A DNA stretch of 64,000 nucleotides from Roseburia sp. CAG:303 (GTDB taxonomy: Bacteria; Bacillota; Clostridia; Lachnospirales; Lachnospiraceae): positions 45,428 through 109,427 of the forward strand of contig FR900145.1 in NCBI GenBank assembly GCA_000437755.1, given 5' to 3'. Both the position numbers and the translations under genes were made by a program. Position 1 is the first letter of the stretch. Every line of letters starts with the position of its first letter. Under the pieces are notes generated by a model. It saw only the letters and a program-made list of their open reading frames with translations. It made no database searches and was not told where the DNA came from. Positions 62,744-64,000 of this stretch are shown one piece after another.

Positions 62744-63766
62744 ATGGAAACAGGAGATATTCAGATAAAAAACGCAATCGTGCATATCATGGACACCAGT
62801 CTTGGAATGGCCGTATATTCGGATGTGGAACTGGATTACGGTTCTGATTTTTCGGACTTTATGAAAAACCATATTGCCAGGGTGTACAATAGCGATGACC
62901 TGAAGAAGTGTCGGTTTGAGGAAGGCTCAGAGGTGGCAGAACTGATACAGGAGGTCATCGAGGAAAAGCGGGATTTCATTTCCATGAGCAGGGAGATGAG
63001 CGGAAAATTGTATGAAATTATGCAGGCGAATCCGGATATTCCGTCCGCAGATTTGCTGATTGCATATTTTGAAATTGGGACAAATCCGAATCTTGCTATA
63101 TTGAAGATGAATTATAAAGAGAGTTACACACATTCCACGGCGGCGGGGGAGAATGGCAATGTAAACACCATTATCAGATACCGTTCCACACTGCCGGGAG
63201 GCACGCAGAAACTTACGGAAGCTGCGATTATCAATCTGTCGGATTTCGGAATCCGTCTGCTTGAGAAGAAATACGAGGTCAATGGGGCGAAGGAGAATTA
63301 CTTCTCCGGAAGATATTTGCAATGTACCACGAAGATGTCACAGAAAGCAAAACTGGCGGTCGTAGAGAAGGCAGTCGAAGCGGTTCAGAGGGAATTCCTG
63401 AATGAATCTGAACAGTTTGAAGAACATATGAAGGCAAAGAGCATCATTCACCAGGAGATAGAAGAGCAGGGCAGTATCAGCATACCGGAAGTCACGGCAA
63501 AGGTATTCGGAAATCAGGAAGCCATGCAGGAAAAATTCCGTGAGAAGATTGAGAAATATAATATCTCGGAAGAAGAAGTGATCGAACCGAAGAATGAAAC
63601 GACCGTAAAGAAGTTTGCAAAGCAGCATCTTACCACGGATACGGGAATCGAAATCAAGATACCGATGGAACAGTATAACAGTACCGATAACATTGAATTT
63701 ATGACGAATGAGGACGGAACGATCTCCGTACTGATTAAAAATATCGGACATATTACATCAAAGTAA
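62744..63766 (+). CDS. Nucleoid-associated protein, NdpA/YejK family
   Basis: Start 62744 (ATG) has AAGGATG upstream at suitable distance; a GTG at 62735 is too close to it. The 340-residue protein has the family's early region (KNAIVHIMDTSLGMAVYSD) and the typical FFEHI-like position changed to DFMKNHIARVYNSDD. Its C-terminal part is rich in charged helices. Family members bind DNA or the nucleoid; in E. coli YejK interacts with topoisomerases. Firmicute copies are less studied. It is followed after 9 nt by a membrane-protein gene. Confidence 0.8.
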   Translation: METGDIQIKNAIVHIMDTSLGMAVYSDVELDYGSDFSDFMKNHIARVYNSDDLKKCRFEEGSEVAELIQEVIEEKRDFISMSREMSGKLYEIMQANPDIPSADLLIAYFEIGTNPNLAILKMNYKESYTHSTAAGENGNVNTIIRYRSTLPGGTQKLTEAAIINLSDFGIRLLEKKYEVNGAKENYFSGRYLQCTTKMSQKAKLAVVEKAVEAVQREFLNESEQFEEHMKAKSIIHQEIEEQGSISIPEVTAKVFGNQEAMQEKFREKIEKYNISEEEVIEPKNETTVKKFAKQHLTTDTGIEIKIPMEQYNSTDNIEFMTNEDGTISVLIKNIGHITSK

Positions 63767-63775
63767 GGATAAAAT

Positions 63776-64000
63776 ATGAGAACACAGGACAGCTTTGAAC
63801 TGAAAGTGCTGCGGGCACTATTGCCATTAATTATCTATTACGGAGTGCAGCTTGTCGTACAGGCAATATTTGGAATCTATGCCATGTGGTATAAATTCGT
63901 GGATATCGGGCAGAGTGATACCAGACATTATCTGCTTGGCTATCAGTATTTTGATAATATCCAGGAATATCTCCAGCAGCATAGTCTGGTCATTCTGTTC
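63776..64000 (+). CDS. Membrane protein, N-terminal part (runs off the window)
   Basis: The frame opens at ATG 63776 with TAAGGAT upstream and stays open to the edge for 75 codons. A hydrophobic segment at about residues 14-38 (LLPLIIYYGVQLVVQAIF) is followed by a charged loop with HYLLGYQYFDNIQEYLQQH, then another hydrophobic stretch begins. The layout is that of a polytopic membrane protein, possibly a CPBP-type intramembrane protease, but the diagnostic motifs would lie outside the window. Confidence 0.6.
   Translation, partial: MRTQDSFELKVLRALLPLIIYYGVQLVVQAIFGIYAMWYKFVDIGQSDTRHYLLGYQYFDNIQEYLQQHSLVILF

Overview
The window looks like chromosomal DNA of a spore-forming, carbohydrate-degrading Firmicute, most likely a Lachnospiraceae gut anaerobe. 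The grounds are consensus Firmicutes promoters and strong AGGAGG-type ribosome binding sites, a complete spoVAA-AB-AC-AD-AE operon, a lysine riboswitch ahead of dapAB, plant cell-wall glycosidases (GH3, PL11, GH36, GH43), MalFG-type sugar permeases without their own ATPase, and tandem surface proteins ending in an SPKTGD-type sorting signal. The family assignment is inference from gene content; no rRNA or tRNA gene is present.

Layout. 1-3.1 kb: end of a malic enzyme gene, a Nudix hydrolase and a domain-swapped GH3 glycosidase. 3.1-8.2 kb: a small unknown protein (minus strand), purA with an unusual leader, a small membrane protein, a SEC-C protein, a lipid kinase and rpoD. 8.2-8.5 kb: a large folded palindromic repeat with inverted ends. 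8.5-12 kb: cytoplasmic PL11 rhamnogalacturonan lyase and an Lgt-like membrane protein. 12.2-19.9 kb: glutamate synthase (gltB, gltD) and an orphan sugar-phosphate transferase. 20.1-23.7 kb: three tandem secreted surface proteins, mostly with their own promoters and terminators. 24-37.7 kb: a large transport locus running giant solute-binding protein, two permeases, NHL/TPR/YIP1 membrane protein, secreted DUF5696-like protein, two more permeases with Lys-rich tails, and a lipoprotein solute-binding protein. It is followed by a cytoplasmic GH36-Ig-GH43 fusion enzyme (37.9-41.6 kb). 41.6-41.8 kb: decamer repeat of phased A-tracts and a bidirectional terminator. 41.8-44.7 kb (minus): spoVA operon. 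45-52 kb: class A penicillin-binding protein, YigZ-like protein, typA, a GH43-like protein and a tandem OB-fold protein. 52-54 kb: lysine riboswitch, dapA and dapB. 54.2-59.2 kb: Gld-like ABC system with a DUF4340 protein. 59.2-60.4 kb: small lipoprotein and a CwlC-like amidase with a possible sigma-K promoter. 60.4-62.6 kb (minus): argS and a small membrane protein. 62.7-64 kb: nucleoid-associated protein and the start of a membrane protein.

How it fits together. The 20-41.6 kb region reads as one glycan-utilisation neighbourhood: surface proteins that may bind polysaccharide, two binding proteins and two permease pairs that import oligosaccharides, and a cytosolic bifunctional alpha-galactosidase/arabinofuranosidase-like enzyme that would cut them. 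PL11, GH3 and the second GH43-like protein widen the pectin and hemicellulose theme. The transport locus with its YIP1 and DUF5696 partners is the best candidate for a poorly described system. Sporulation genes (spoVA, cwlC-like amidase) are separate but consistent with each other.
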